A stretch of 64,000 nucleotides of DNA from Zygnema cylindricum (lineage: Eukaryota > Streptophyta > Zygnematophyceae > Zygnematales > Zygnemataceae), in contig JBBHKE010000895.1 of the NCBI GenBank assembly GCA_037447655.1, forward strand, positions 17,297-81,296, read 5' to 3'. Positions 23,734 through 35,644 of the stretch are shown in pieces. Under the pieces are notes generated by a model. That model saw only the letters and a list, made by a program, of their open reading frames with translations, made no database searches and had not been told where the DNA came from. Every line of letters begins with the position of its first letter. Positions within the stretch are counted from its first letter, which is position 1. Position numbers and translations under genes: made by a program.

Positions 23734-23987
23734 GTCTACGGGCAACTTGATGGACGGTAGGTACGAGGATGAAATGTGTGGTCCATCAAATCCATTTTTG
23801 GTAAATCTACCCAAATTGTGCTACTTGTCTCTCTAGACAGCTCAGGTAGCCTTGACTCTAGCTTCCTCTCTATCCTTCAGTGACTATGGCAAGTGTGGGG
23901 GTTAGAGAGAGAGTTAGAGGTAGACTAACTTTGCTTCTTTTCTATTTCATTCTAGAAAACATCCAAGGAAAATCATTATTTTCTACA
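23734..23987 (-). repeat. LTR D, right part
   Basis: Continuation of the LTR broken at 4348. It resumes inside the tRNA-like module (GGACGGTAGGTACGAGG), then the core with TTCAGTGACTATGGCAAGTG, and ends TTTTCTACA. Removing element C and one copy of the duplication restores a normal LTR order. Confidence 0.8.
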
Positions 23988-24021
23988 CAATATTGACCTA
24001 GAAAATACATACATTTCAACA
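23988..24021 (-). repeat. LTR stub at 3' end of element E
   Basis: 34 bp whose sense strand starts TGTTGAAATGTATG, the normal 5' end of an LTR, followed on the internal side by a polypurine-like tract (AAATAAGGGGTG). It looks like the remnant of E's 3' LTR, replaced or invaded by LTR D. Confidence 0.6.
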
Positions 24022-26023
24022 CACCCCTTATTTTATAGTCCACTTTTCTTTCATTCCTTACCAAGATTTTTTTTTTCTTTTTTCCTTTTCTTCTTTCATT
24101 TGTCCTTATAAATCTTTAATTCACTACCCTCATATATTAAAAAAAATGGTGTATGAGATGAGCTGAAATAAACATTGCATCTTCTTGTTCACACATTTTA
24201 TTTAGCATGCCACTTTTCAAAAATCCAAGAAGAGATTTTATCCACCTCATCTCTTGGTCATCCACACAAAATCCAATCTCCCTCTTGCATTTCCGACAGC
24301 CAATCCCATCCCCAATCTGCAACACATACCCAGATGATAATCGTTTTACAAGCACATCTTCATAAGCGACATTACACCAAAAAGTGATGTCAAATCCATC
24401 CTCCCCCAAATTTTCCCAAAAACCACTAGTCCCTATTAAAGTTTTCATAATTCGTACATCTTCTCCACTTAGATGATTATCTATGATAATTACCTTTTTT
24501 TTTATTTTCCCCATTTCCCCCTTTCAAATCCATATAAGTCTTTTCACTATCACTTTTCATTATTATTCCCAAAAAATCTTTCTTCTCCTCTAAACCTCTC
24601 ATTAAAAGTTCCTTTTCTCCTCTATCCTTTGGAGCACCCTCTTGATTTACTTCTCGCCTTTCCATGGAATCTGTTGAAGTCTCCTTTTTTGACCAGTTTT
24701 CTGTCACCAAAATATCTATGAAAGTATCATCAATATTCTGATTTTTCCCATTTTCATATTTTAATTCTAGATCTGACTTTCTCATTTCTTAGTCATTTAG
24801 CCTACACTCCTTGACCTCTTCATCATACTTAGCTCCCTCAAGTACCTCCTTTCTCTTTACTTCCTTTATACCTCCAAAAGCACAGTGTTACTTTCGTGGA
24901 ATTTTTGTGTGCTTTTCTCTCTTCCTCATACTAACAATGCGAAGAAGCTCCAAAATATCTTCGTCCTGTTCTCCTCTTCCCATTATTCCTCCTCATCCAC
25001 ATTTCAACTTCTAATTTCTTCCAAACAAGGACATTCCTCCATATAGTGACCCGATTCCCTAAAAAAGAAGCAAACCCCTCCTTTCAAAGCTCCCCTCTCT
25101 TTTCCTCTCCCTCTCTTTCCATCAAAGTTTCGATAAGGTTTATCTTTGTCTTTCTTCGTCTCATCACGATTCCGCGAGTCATCATCATTCTTCTCTTCAC
25201 GACTTTGCCACTCACCACCAGATGTTAGTGTATTCACCCTGTCATTTCCACTACGAAGCTCTAAATTGTTTTCCCTCACAAGAATCATCCCCATGGTAAT
25301 GCTCCAAGTCCATGAGGAGCCATCCTTTTCATGCATATAGTTAATGATGTTTTTGTACTCATCTGGGAGTTTCGTAATTTGTATGTTAATCTTTCTCTCC
25401 TCGGATTCTACATATCTTGCACCAATAAGCTCAACATATAACGCAACAATATCATTCCAAAACTCTATCATGCTACCGCCTTTATAAACATAGGCCTCTA
25501 TTTCTGTTTTACTAATTCCTGCCTCTATATAGTCTCACTCTTATAAATTTGAATTAGTGCTTTCCAGATCTCTTTTGACTTGGTTCAGTTTATAAAAGTG
25601 ATAGCTATGGAATTAGACACGGTTGTAAGTATGAGATGTATTGCTATAGTGTTTTTGTATTCCCATATTTTTTTGTCATTTTCTTCGGTTTTTGGTTCAG
25701 TTATAACCCCTACAAGTGGAACCGTAGCCGAGAGCCTAGCTCCCCTCACCATAGGTATTCCTTTTCTCTTCTCCCCTTTTCTTTCTTCCATGACAATGAT
25801 TTTCCCTTCACCTTCCGTTGCATCTAAAATCCGGTTGGTTTTTCTGAGAAGCCCCAGATGAATCTCCGTAGTGAGTTCCACCCAAGCCCGGTGGTTGACA
25901 CCTCACTTGTTCGAAATAAATCCCTATAAGTGTTTTTCAAAAACTAATCTCATCATCGTAAACTTCCAAAAATTGAAGTCTATTCTATCAAACATAAGCA
26001 CCTTAGATGGTGGGCCCATAACC
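24022..26023 (-). pseudogene. Element E internal region, deleted gag-pol
   Basis: Minus-strand remnant of only 2 kb. Reading from the PBS (26011-26023): Gag N-terminus (25585-25881), Gag core with a damaged zinc knuckle (CFFFRESGHYMEEC, second Cys lost) at 25004-25471, then directly a decayed RNase H segment (24137-24514, with SSGYVLQIGDG and WIKSLL). Protease, integrase and most of reverse transcriptase are missing. E is therefore an internally deleted, non-autonomous copy. Confidence 0.75.
25004..25471 (-). pseudogene. Element E gag core
   Basis: 155-codon open segment aligned to Gag of the other elements (KLPDEYKNIIN corresponds to KLPDEFENIVN; MGMILVREN is identical to B and A). It ends in a zinc-knuckle-like CFFFRESGHYMEEC, lacking one Cys. 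The sequence is richer in Lys, Arg, Asp and Glu than the Gag of O, in keeping with the divergent LTR subtype. Confidence 0.72.
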
Positions 26024-27169
26024 TGAAACTCAATATGGTCCATTCCCCCACATAATTTGTAGATTCAAAGAAGCTTATCAAAAGAGTGCCGACTCCAAGT
26101 TGATACAAACCCCAATAAATGACCCCATGACAATCAGAACCCTAATAAAGCTTCACCCCTGTGAAATAAGACTTTCTGTGGGAATGCAAAGTTATAATAT
26201 AAGTTTTGGACACACTCACCCACTTTGACTTTACCTTAAAAATGCAGCTACCCTGGCAAAAAAAACCTTTTTACCAACTACACCCTGTGTAGCTAGGACT
26301 CCCTCGAGTCTGTAGTAAAAATAATCACTAAAAATGGTCAACTAAAGGAGTTGTAATTTAACGGCAAAGTTTGCCTATATATACATATGCTGTCTAGAAG
26401 AGAGGCGACCTACCAGAATTATTCTAACTCCTAAAACCCCTCTCTAAACCCCTTAGTATTAAGGAACGGACCAATCATAAGACTGTACCGTACAAAAAGG
26501 TACATGCACCGGAGTACTTTATGTACGGTCTATGCACGACATCGCCATGATGTGACATTTGTCACAATCGGAATTGTCATCTCGTGTTTCGAAGATCTCA
26601 CAATCCTCTCGGATCCTGCCACGTATCATCCGGAGTAGCGGTGCCCGAAAACGCCAAGTTGCCCACTCCGGAATCTCGGCTCGCACCACGGTCGTTCAAT
26701 GAACACCGACATTTAATATTTGCCGGCTAAATAAAATGTCGTTTCGTTAATTCCGTGCGGTCCGGAATTCGTGCGGTCTAATCTATTTCTATGAACAATC
26801 TGTCGCGCAATCAGTATAATGAAACATATTGTTTCGTTCATGTTTATTTCATTATCTTACCCTATACACTTCAACACTCATCCTAGACTATATGATAAAG
26901 CTACCGATTATCAGATTCTTTACGGACGGTAGGTATCAGGATCAAATCCCGAACCTGTCAAAACCCTTTGGGTAAACCTACCAAAAACTACAGCATGTCT
27001 CTCTTTCTTGGCAGCATGGGCAGCCATGGTTCTAGCTTCCTCTCCAACCTTTAGTGACTGCGACAAGTGTAGGGGTTTAGAGAGTGGAGAGAGAGGCAGG
27101 CTACCTTTGCTGACTTCCTCTTATTAATTTATCCTTTATTCAAACCTAAAATATACATACATTTTAATA
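26024..27169 (-). repeat. 5' LTR of element E
   Basis: About 1146 bp, minus strand, third U5 subtype (plus-strand start TGAAACTCAATATGGTCC). Its far end, ACATTTTAATA, is a mutated TATTTCAACA. A TGGATAA-type tRNA-like module is present on the plus strand near 26880-26960, and the CAGCCATGG core near 27022. Confidence 0.85.
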
Positions 27170-28367
27170 GAGTTGTGGGGGGAGATAGTTCAAAAAAATT
27201 AAAGAAAGTTTTTTAAAGACTAAGGTAAGAGAGAGGCGAATGAAAGATGGAGGAAGGCGAATATTAATAAAGAATAAAGAGGAAATAAGATAGATAGAGA
27301 ATATAAATTAAGAGAGATAAGAGAGAAGAAAAAGAGGGAAGAGAAGAGAAGAGAAAAGAGTTTGGGGAGAAAATGAAAAAATAAATTTAATATCCCAACC
27401 TCGATTTTTTTACGAGAAAGCAATGAGATATGGGGGTATGTAAAAGATCTAGGGTGGGAAAAAACGTGAAATGCTATACTTAAATCCATAATTGTTCATA
27501 TCAAGGTTTGAAATAAAGGTGAAGAAATGTATAGAAAATAAAATTCAAAGTTATCAACGGGGAAGAGCGAGGAAATGATACATTGGGGAGAAAGTGCAAA
27601 ATACACATATAGAGAAAGTTTCATCGTTGAATGGCTGAAGGTATTACATGCCACTAATGGTCGACATAGTATTGTCGTCAAATGGCATAAGGGTAAGACA
27701 GATAGAGAAATCAAACAAATAGACCATGTGAGAGAAAAAGACATAGAAAAAAAAGGAGAGAGAAAGATAGGAACAGAGAGAGAGAGACTATAAGGGTTAG
27801 AGAAAGGGAGAGAGATGTTTTGTGTAAGATAAAACAGAAGAAGAGATGTAAAGTAAGAGAAAATGAAACTTAGGCCCCTCTCCCCCTCTCTATGTTGTTC
27901 TCACCATGTTCAAAATGTATTCCAATTGAAAAAATATTACAAGGGGACACTTGGAAATATATACAATCCTTCTTCACTATGAATGATGAAGAGATCCATT
28001 GAAAAAAAATTACTATATGTACAACCAAATACCTATCTGTCAGAGTTAGGTGAAACAATCATCTACATTAACGAAATGTACTTCACCTATAAATGTCTCT
28101 CTATATAAAAACTGAGAATCTCAAAACCTTCTCTAACTAATGTAAAAATTCGTTTCGAGGTTGTAATATTCAGTAGAGTAAACCAGAGTCAATGATGTTC
28201 CCACTATCTATCCATTTGTTCCTCCAACCACATCGTCTTCCTGAATAAAATACCGTGCTTACAACAAAAGAAAGAAAACAACAATGTAGTTAGCTAAAAA
28301 AATTAGTGACAATAATGTGTAGAGGGCGAGTAAGAGGAAAAGGGAGAGAGGAAAGGAGAAACCGCAT
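27170..28367. other. purine-rich region without recognised gene
   Basis: No gene is recognised. The stretches 27225-27400 and 27690-27880 are strongly biased to A and G on the plus strand, with many GAGAGA runs, and give low-complexity open frames on both strands that I do not take as genes. Confidence 0.5.
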
Positions 28368-28768
28368 GATTTAAGTATGAGATGTTTTGCTACAGTGTTT
28401 TTATACTACCAAATTTTACTATCATTTTCTTCAGTTTTTGGTTTAGTTATACCCCCTATAGGTGGAACCGTAGCCGAGAGCCTAGCTCACCTCACCATAG
28501 GTGTTCCTCTACCCTTCTCCCCTATTCTCTTTTCCATGGCAATTATTTTCCCTTCACCTTCTGTACCATTTGAACTCTAGTTGGTTTTCTGGGAAGCCCC
28601 AGATGAATCTCCATAGTGAGCTCCACTGAAAACCGGTGGCGGATACCACACTTATTCGAAGCAATTCCCTATAAGTGCTTTTCCAAAAACAATCCCTCCA
28701 TCATAAATCCCTTATAAGTGAAGTTTGTTCCATCAAACATAGGCACCCTAGATGGTGGGCCCATAACC
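28368..28768 (-). pseudogene. Element F gag N-terminal fragment
   Basis: Minus-strand fragment collinear with E's Gag N-terminus; the plus strands share a stretch encoding GTVAESLAxLTIG. It is followed by the PBS (28756-28768) and LTR F. Everything downstream in the element (zinc knuckle, pol, 3' LTR) is absent, so F is a 5' remnant. Confidence 0.7.
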
Positions 28769-29673
28769 TGATACTCTATGAGGTCTAGTCCCCCAGAGAT
28801 TTCCCAGATCTAAAGAAGCTTATCTAGTTAATGCTGACTCTAAGTTGATACAAACCCAAATGATTGACCCCTTGACAATCAAAACCCGAATACAACTTCA
28901 TTCATGTGAAATAAGACTTTTTGTGTACTTAGTTACATCAAATAATGCAAAGCTGTAATATGATTTTTGGACACATTCACCCACTTTGACTTCCCCATAG
29001 AAATACAACCACCCTGGCAAGCAAAGACGCTGACAAACAACACACTTGTGTAGCCTCGACTCCTTTAGCCCGTAGCAAAAATAATCTATGAATTTGCTCC
29101 CCTGAGCAGTAAGTTATGAGTGGTCAAAGATGACCTTTTGTACAGGAGCTCTTTCTGAGAGAGGTGGCTACCTACTAAATTTTCTAAGTCCTATCTCTCT
29201 CTAAAACTCTATTTACTGACGTACAACACAAATCAAAATACTGTGTTGTACAGAAAAGTACACGTGCGGTGTACTTTTTGTTTGGCCATCGTACGACATG
29301 GCCAAAAAGTCGACACTCGCCATATCCAGATTTGTTCCCGTAAACTCCGGATTTGCCGCAATCCAATGTGATTGTGCCAGGTGTCAATTAACCTGGCGAT
29401 GACCAAAAACCGCCAAAAGTGCCATTCTGCGATCTCGGCATCTATCGCAGCTGTTCGATCAAGATCGATTTTTAAATCCAGCCGTCGAAAATCAATACGC
29501 GGTATTTGTTTCGCTGTTGAAAAAAATGCGCGGTATTCATTTAGTGAAGAACCGTACGCCATACGTACATTTAAACTTTGTCTATGTTACATGTCTATTG
29601 CGCCATTAAATTAATTTATGTAGTTTTACGTCTTTAAATAGTTATCAAATCCTATATGTTTCACTGTTGATCT
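28769..29673 (-). repeat. LTR F (truncated by element G)
   Basis: Minus-strand LTR of the third U5 subtype starting TGATACTCTATGAGG. It has the GTAC-rich region near 29220-29300 and runs without its tRNA-like module and core up to 29673, where G's 3' LTR begins. The missing part was not found as a clean continuation on the other side of G. Confidence 0.78.
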
Positions 29674-30644
29674 TGCAATTCTGTGTCCTCTATTGGACCA
29701 CAAAATACCGGAAGCCTCTAGATAGTATTTAGCTAACCCACTTCAAGCCAAAACCACTGCTGTCCAGGAAGGCAAAATAACAATTTGACTGCACCCCTGT
29801 TTAGCCTAGACTCCTTTTAAGTCCGTAGCGAAAAGAATCACGGAAAATGGCCAACCAACCGATAAGTTATAAGGTAGTAAAAATGTCGATTTGTACAAAA
29901 TCTCAAAGGGAGAGGTGACTACCTACGAAAATTTTCTAAGTGTGGATTCCCTCTATTAACTTCTATCTACTGAAGTACGAACCAATCAGAATACTGTACC
30001 ATACCAAAAAGTACTACTGCCGGTGTACCTTTTGTACGGCATATGTACGACAAGGATAAAATGCTGACGCGTGTCCGTTTTTTACTCGTCCGTACGTTCC
30101 TCGAAATTTCCATGACCAAATGTCATCTCTCCACATGGCTCCAGGTCATGCCACGTCACAAAACGCAAAAGTGACCATTCCGGAATCTCTGCGAAGACGT
30201 ATGCCGTGAGATAAGAACCGACATTAAATGTCGTCAGTTGAAACAAATTTCAGATTCATTTGTTTCGTGCGGGATCCAGACCGCATTGAATTTAACCTGT
30301 TCTATGATGTAACATTTACATTTCCGTTAATCGGATTATGGGATATAACATACTTTAAATACAAATCACACCCTATGTACTCTAGAGAACATCTACGACA
30401 GATTGGTTAGAGCGGACAGCTACGCCAAGCTCTACCGGTCGGGGGTTCGAGTCTTGTAAGACACAACCTTTTTGTAGAGAGTGACTTAAGGTCACTCTCT
30501 AACCCTGTCTATGAAGCGGAGGCAGCCATGGCTCCATCACTCTCTGGGGTAAGAGAGAAGAGATGAAGACAAGCTGCCTACATGTTTCTTTTTCCGCTAA
30601 TATATTAAGACCTAGAAAATAACAAAAAGCTATTTATTTCAACA
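29674..30644 (-). repeat. 3' LTR of element G
   Basis: 971-bp minus-strand LTR (edges TGCAATTCTGTGTCC and TTATTTCAACA), the same subtype as S1 and P. It is followed on the internal side by AATAAAGGGAG, the polypurine tract. It contains a well-kept TGGTTAGAGC-type tRNA-like module on the plus strand (30399-30470). Confidence 0.9.
30399..30470 (+). other. tRNA-like module in LTR G
   Basis: A-box-like GATTGGTTAGAGC followed after a tRNA-like distance by GGGGGTTCGAGTCTTG, which contains the B-box core GGTTCGAGTC. It resembles the D and T arms of Ile/Val-type tRNAs. It is antisense to LTR transcription. I could not fold a complete acceptor stem. Confidence 0.65.
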
Positions 30645-33241
30645 CTCCCTTTATTTTATAGTCTAATTTTAATTTTTCTTTCAACCCACATTTTTCCCGA
30701 CAATATTTTGATTTAAGAGAGGGCACAGGTTTGGTCATCATGTCAGCAACCATTTCTTCATCAGGTCTATACACAAGATTTAAAATTTGATTCTCAACTT
30801 TTTCTCTCATGAAGCTTTATTTTATGTCTATATGTTTTGCTTTGAAATGGTGTTTTGGATTGGCTGCAATTGCAATTGCTGCTTGATTATCACAAAAAAC
30901 TTCATGCACTCCCTCCTTCATATATCCCAGTTCTTGCAACAATGATTTCACCCACATTAGTTCTTTTACAACAGAACAAATCGCCATATACTCAGCCTCC
31001 ATAGTATATTGAGCAACCACCTTTTGTTGCTTACTACTCCAACAGCAGGCACCGTTTCCCACATAAAATACATGTCAAGAAGTGCATCTTCTCATAGGTG
31101 CACCCCATAACTGGCATCACTCCAAGTGGTGATATCACAATGCTCCCCTCCCAAATGCAACCATAATTCTCTGGTTCCAGCCTGATATTTCATGACTCTC
31201 ATGGCTGCCTCCCAATCTCTCTTTCTAAGATTGTTAAGACTCCTACTGAGGACTCCTACTTCTGCCGCTATGTCTAGCAATGTACAGTTCAAAAAGTAGA
31301 TTAAACTTCCTACGACCTATCTGTAAGGAATAAACTTCATAAACTCTCTCTCCTCTGGACTCATCTGATCATCTAAGATTATCACTCCTCCTTTTACACT
31401 CCCATCACTTACTGTCTTCAAGTCCATTGGAGTGGTACAACTATTAGCTTTCTCCATTTGAAATTTCTCAAGCATATTTCCAATTGCTTCTTTCTGAGTG
31501 AATCACATGATCTTCTTCCCCCTATCTCTTTCCATTAAAATTCCCAAAATATATCTTGCCTCCCCTAAATCTTTCATGTCAAATTAGCTTCTAAGACTTT
31601 CTTCAACTTATTGAACTTTTCCAAAGACTTACTTAACACCAGCAGATCATCCACATAAAATGCAATAAAGATCACACCATCCTCATCTTCAAACATATAG
31701 ATAAAATGGTCAAAACTGATCCTGATATATATTAGACCAGTAAGAAACTCATCTAGTTTCTTATTCCACCGTCGGGGAGCCTGCTTAAGTCCATATAAGG
31801 ACTTTATGAGCCTGCAGATTTTGCTCTCTTCTCCTTCCTCCACGACCCCCTCGGGTTGCCTCATGAAAATTTCTTCCTCTTACTCACCATTAAGAAAAGC
31901 AATCTTAATGTCCATCTGGTGTATTTCCATGTTTTCTGCTGCTGCCAGACTGAGGAGAATCCTTACTGATGGGAACCGAACAATTGGAGTAAAGGTCTCC
32001 TCATAGTCAATCCCCTCCTTTTGGGTGAACCCCTTTGCTACCAATCGAGCCTTATATCTCTCAATGGTATTATCTGGGTTCAGTTTTAGTTTAAATTCCC
32101 ATTTACACCCAATAGGTTTTCTGTCTAGAGGACAATCCGCTAGCTCCCAAGTATTTGCTTCTATGATGGAGGCCACCTCATCATTTATGGCTCTAATCCA
32201 TCTGTCTTTCTCCGTACTGTTCACTACCTCCGAGTATGACTGAGGCTCATCTGGGTGCGATAGCTTAGTTACCTTGTGAGAGGCCTATTTTTTTGTATCC
32301 TTTTGCTTATCCTTCTCCCTCCCTCAAACTTTGAAGTTGGGATGGAGGAAAGTCTTGGATTTCTCCTTACTGTCTCATTGTCTCCCCTATCCATGGAAGC
32401 CGGTTTTGGTTCCTCCTCTTTTGTCTCCTCGAAGTCCATAGGAATATGTGAGGTTTCCGGTGGATCTCCTGTATCTTGGATCCACCCTGAATATGCAATC
32501 CTTTTTTTGCTCATGTCCCTTTTGGGAATGATGGAGTCCTCCTCACCTTCGCACTCAAATCTAATTCTTTTCTTTTTGGTATATTTAAAGGGGTCAAATG
32601 ACTTGCTATCATCCTTGACAACTAGGTGTTTGACCAAAATGATATCTCTCTTGGCTAAGTCATAGACTCTATATCCCTTGACATCCTCATCATATCATAC
32701 AAAGTATCCATGTTTTCCTTTAGCATCTAGTTTCCAGTTTTTCCTATCCTTGTCAAGACTGTAAACTTGGCTACTGAATACTTTAAGGTGAGAGATATAT
32801 GGTTTCCTTCTGACCCATATCTCATAAGGTGTCACTCCCTTTACAGTTGAGGTAAGGACTCTATTCTTAATGTAGTTTGCACAGTTCATGGCTTCTGCCC
32901 AAAATCTCTTTCATATTTTCTTCTCGGCCAACATACTGCATACACTCTCTCCAATTGATCGGTTCAACCTCTCAGCTACCCCATTATGTTCCAAATTATA
33001 TGGTACTATTTTCTAGTGCTGAACTCCCTCATCTCTCAAGTATTTCTCAAACTGGTTAGAGGTATATTCCCCCCCATTATCACTCCTTATTCTCTTAATG
33101 GGGGTTCCATGCAACTTCTCACTTCGTGCTTTATATTCTTTGAAGTAAGTTGGTGTTTCAGACTTTATTTCTAGGAAGTATACTCTAAAGTATCTAGACA
33201 TGTCATTGGCTATTGTCAACATAAACCTCTTTCCTCCAACC
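30645..33241 (-). pseudogene. Element G pol, RNase H to integrase core
   Basis: Minus-strand: integrase core (32695-33241, with RSDNGGEY near 33080 and NGVAERLN near 32975), linker (32269-32637), reverse transcriptase (31574-32224; QMDIKIAFL and FYVDDLLVLS near 31640-31660) and RNase H (30720-31292; WSDASYG, FCDNQAAIA, KAKHMDIK-like end). Frameshifts and stops separate these blocks. The closest relative in the window is element O. The frame is interrupted at 33241 by solo LTR H. Confidence 0.87.
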
Positions 33242-34157
33242 TGTAATTCTATAGGGTCCATTCCCCCACAAAATTCGCAGGTCCAAGGAAGCTTATCTAG
33301 TTAGTGCCGACTCCAAGTTGATACAAACCCAAATGATTGACCCTTTGACAATCACAACCCCAATACAACTTCACCCGTGTGAAATAAGACTTTCTCTGTG
33401 CTCAGTTCCACCACAGAATGCAAAGTTAGAATATGAGTTTTGGACACATTCACCCACTTTGACTTTCCCTTAGAAATGCCGCCACCCTAGCAAGCAAAAT
33501 TTTTGACCAACTACACCCATTTGTAGTCTGGACTCCCCTGATTCCGCATAAAAAAGAATCACTAAAAATGGTCATCTAAATGAGTTGGTATTAAATGGCA
33601 AAACCTGCCAACTAATACAGATGCTCTCTGGGAGAGAGGTGGCTACCTACCAAAATATTCTAAGTCTTAAAACCCCTCTCTAAGCCCCTTAGTATTGACG
33701 TACAAACCAATCATATGACTATAGCGTAAAATAAAGTACTGGTGCCGAGTACTTTCTGTACGGTCCTTGTACGACATTGCTATAATGTGACATTTGTCAC
33801 ATCTAGACTTATCATCTCTCGTCCCAGAGATCCATCAATCCTCTAGCGCATTTCCACGTGTCATCGGGAGTGGCGTCGCTAGAAAACCCCAAGGCGGCCA
33901 TTCCGGAATCTTGGCTCGCACCACGGCGGACGGTAGGTACCAAGATCAAATCCTGGGTCCGTCATGTACCTTTTTGGTAAATCTACCTAAAATACCCTCT
34001 GTCTTCCTTAGAGGACCTAGGCAACCATGGCTCCATCTCCATATGCAGCATTCAGTGACTACAAGATGTGTGGGGGCTTGGAGAATGGAGTTAGAGGCAA
34101 ACGCCCTGTGCCTTTTTCCTATCTTAAGAAGACCTAGAAAATACACAAATCTCCACA
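33242..34157 (-). repeat. solo LTR H inserted in G integrase
   Basis: 916-bp minus-strand LTR of the third U5 subtype (left edge TGTAATTCTATAGGGTCC, right edge ATCTCCACA). It splits the integrase of G between GGKRFM and the upstream KVP... segment. The four bases AACC flank it on both sides (33238-33241 and 34158-34161), consistent with a five-base duplication carrying one mutation. Its tRNA-like module is deleted down to GGTAGGTACCAAGATCAAATCC (near 33931), and the core CATGGCTCC follows. Confidence 0.85.
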
Positions 34158-34743
34158 AACCAAATGTACTTTTGCAAGTCCGAAGATATCTGTGTGGACC
34201 AGATCTAGTACTCTCTCACCTCTATATGTGGCGACTTTGGGAACGGGAAGTCTATGAGCCTTACATTGAACACAACCACTAGAATCATCCATCATTTCAT
34301 TATCCCCAAACTGAATACCTTCTACTACACCAAGATTTTTCACTTCCCTCAACCTATCAAAATGCACATGCCTCAATGGCTTATGCCAAATCATCAACTT
34401 TGAAATACCAACATAGCAAGCGTTCTTCTTTTCATTACTCAGGTTAAGCCTAAACATTCCTTGGCTACCCTTATCTGCCGTGAAGTAGACTTCATCCCCA
34501 TACATAGCTCTAAAGACTCCTTTTCTAGTGAAGGAATCAAACTCATTATCATCTAACACAAACGTAGAGACAATATTTTTACTCAACTGAGGAATGTAGA
34601 GCACATTTGAAAAGGTGAGTATAGAAGCCTTACCCTCCACTAAGACTTTCATATCTACTGACCCCACTAGATCGATTGTAACCACTCTCCCATCCCCATA
34701 CTCAATCTCTACAATAGGAGTTTTTCTTAGCTTAGTAAAGAGG
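34158..34743 (-). pseudogene. Element G protease and GAG-pre-integrase segment
   Basis: Minus-strand continuation of G beyond solo LTR H. It has LHLFTKLRKTPIVEIEYGDGR (protease body; the DSGAS motif itself is lost at the break), LVEGKASILTFSNVLYIP, the zinc-finger region WHKPLRHVHF...CSGC-type with one Cys changed (SSGC), and VHTDIFG with the first integrase Asp. It stops at 34743 where the 3' LTR of I begins. Confidence 0.83.
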
Positions 34744-35644
34744 TGCAATTCTGTGGTCTCCATTGACCCAAAAAATGAGCAACCTATGTAAAGCATCTAG
34801 GATAATATTTGCCCCTTCTACTTTCCCACTGAATAAGCGCCGCCCAGGCACACAAATATCTTGACTACTCTCACCTGTGTGAGGAAAAGACTCCTAGAGT
34901 CAAACGCAAAAAGAATCACTAAATTTGCTCCCCTGAGCAGTAAGTTATGGTTGGTCAAAGTTGACCTTTATAGTTACAAGCTCTCTTAGAGAGAGGTACC
35001 TAAATTTCACTAAGTCTTGGTCTGCCTACTTACGACTGCCTACTACTAAACCCTAGTCCAATAAAAACACTATAGAGTACAAGAAGGTATACTAGGCGAT
35101 GTACTTATTGTACGGCCATTGTACGACATGGCTTTCAAAGTGACACCTGTCAAAACGGGAGTCATGGTTCCTCCTCCTATCTTCTCCGGTATCCAATAGT
35201 ATGGTGCCATGTGGCATCGCATGACGCTATCCCAAAGGCCGCCGAAAGTTTATTGCGGGTGGCGGCTGCAATTGTGGTCGTCCGATCATTTGTATTTATG
35301 CGGCTTCGATTCGCTTCCATGCATGAATTGATTAATGCGTGTTTTCGTTAGTCTGCTGTAAATTAGTCCGTTGAATAAATGGATGAATATGCGTGAAACG
35401 TAGTACGTATATCGTTTCGCTAGTGCCTTAATGGATAAGGCTTAGATCTAACTAGTAGTCTGTAGACCCCGGTTCAAATCCGGCCAGAGGCACTATCTTG
35501 CTACAAATAATAAAATACCTTCTATTTTATTATGCCTCCTTCTAAATGGCGCGGCAGCCATGGCGTGCCTTTGGTTCTCTCTTTCTCTCTCTTTGCATTC
35601 TAACTAAAATATAGAAGAGAACTATTAATTACCTCTTTTCAACA
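34744..35644 (-). repeat. 3' LTR of element I
   Basis: 901-bp minus-strand LTR (TGCAATTCTGTGGTC to CTTTTCAACA). Its U3 is distinct from those of G and S1 but very similar to the middle of LTR J. It holds the best-preserved tRNA-like module in any LTR here (35423-35494) and a shortened core (CAGCCATGGCG near 35550). A polypurine tract (TTAAGCGGAG) follows on the internal side. Confidence 0.88.
35423..35494 (+). other. tRNA-Arg-like cloverleaf module in LTR I
   Basis: About 71 nt between GTGCCTT and GAGGCAC, which can pair as a seven-base acceptor stem (one G-T pair). TTAATGGATAAGGC closely resembles the D arm of plant tRNA-Arg. The A box TGCCTTAATGG matches the consensus at all but one position, and the B box GGTTCAAATCC (35471-35481) is perfect. 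The anticodon stem is imperfect, with no clear seven-base loop, so a functional tRNA is unlikely. It lies antisense to LTR transcription. Confidence 0.72.

Larger units (their letters stand above)
29674..34743 (-). mobile_element. Element G, copia retrotransposon (3' two-thirds)
   Basis: Minus-strand element: 3' LTR 29674-30644 and pol 30645-34743, interrupted by solo LTR H (33242-34157). It is cut at 34743, just past the protease active site, by the 3' LTR of element I. The left flank GATCT (29669-29673) is the candidate target-site copy; the matching right end of G is not identifiable. Confidence 0.85.

Noticed and set aside
27220-27489. Leu/Phe/Ser-rich minus-strand frame as a membrane protein.
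   Set aside because: It is the translation of a GA-rich low-complexity tract. The complementary strand is equally open.
33794-34282. 162-codon plus-strand frame across LTR H and G.
   Set aside because: It crosses the LTR-element border and is antisense to recognisable protease/integrase coding sequence. It is a shadow frame.
35423-35494. Functional tRNA-Arg gene in LTR I.
   Set aside because: The acceptor and T arms look good, but the anticodon stem does not give a seven-base loop, and the D stem overlaps the proposed acceptor strand. Listed only as tRNA-like.
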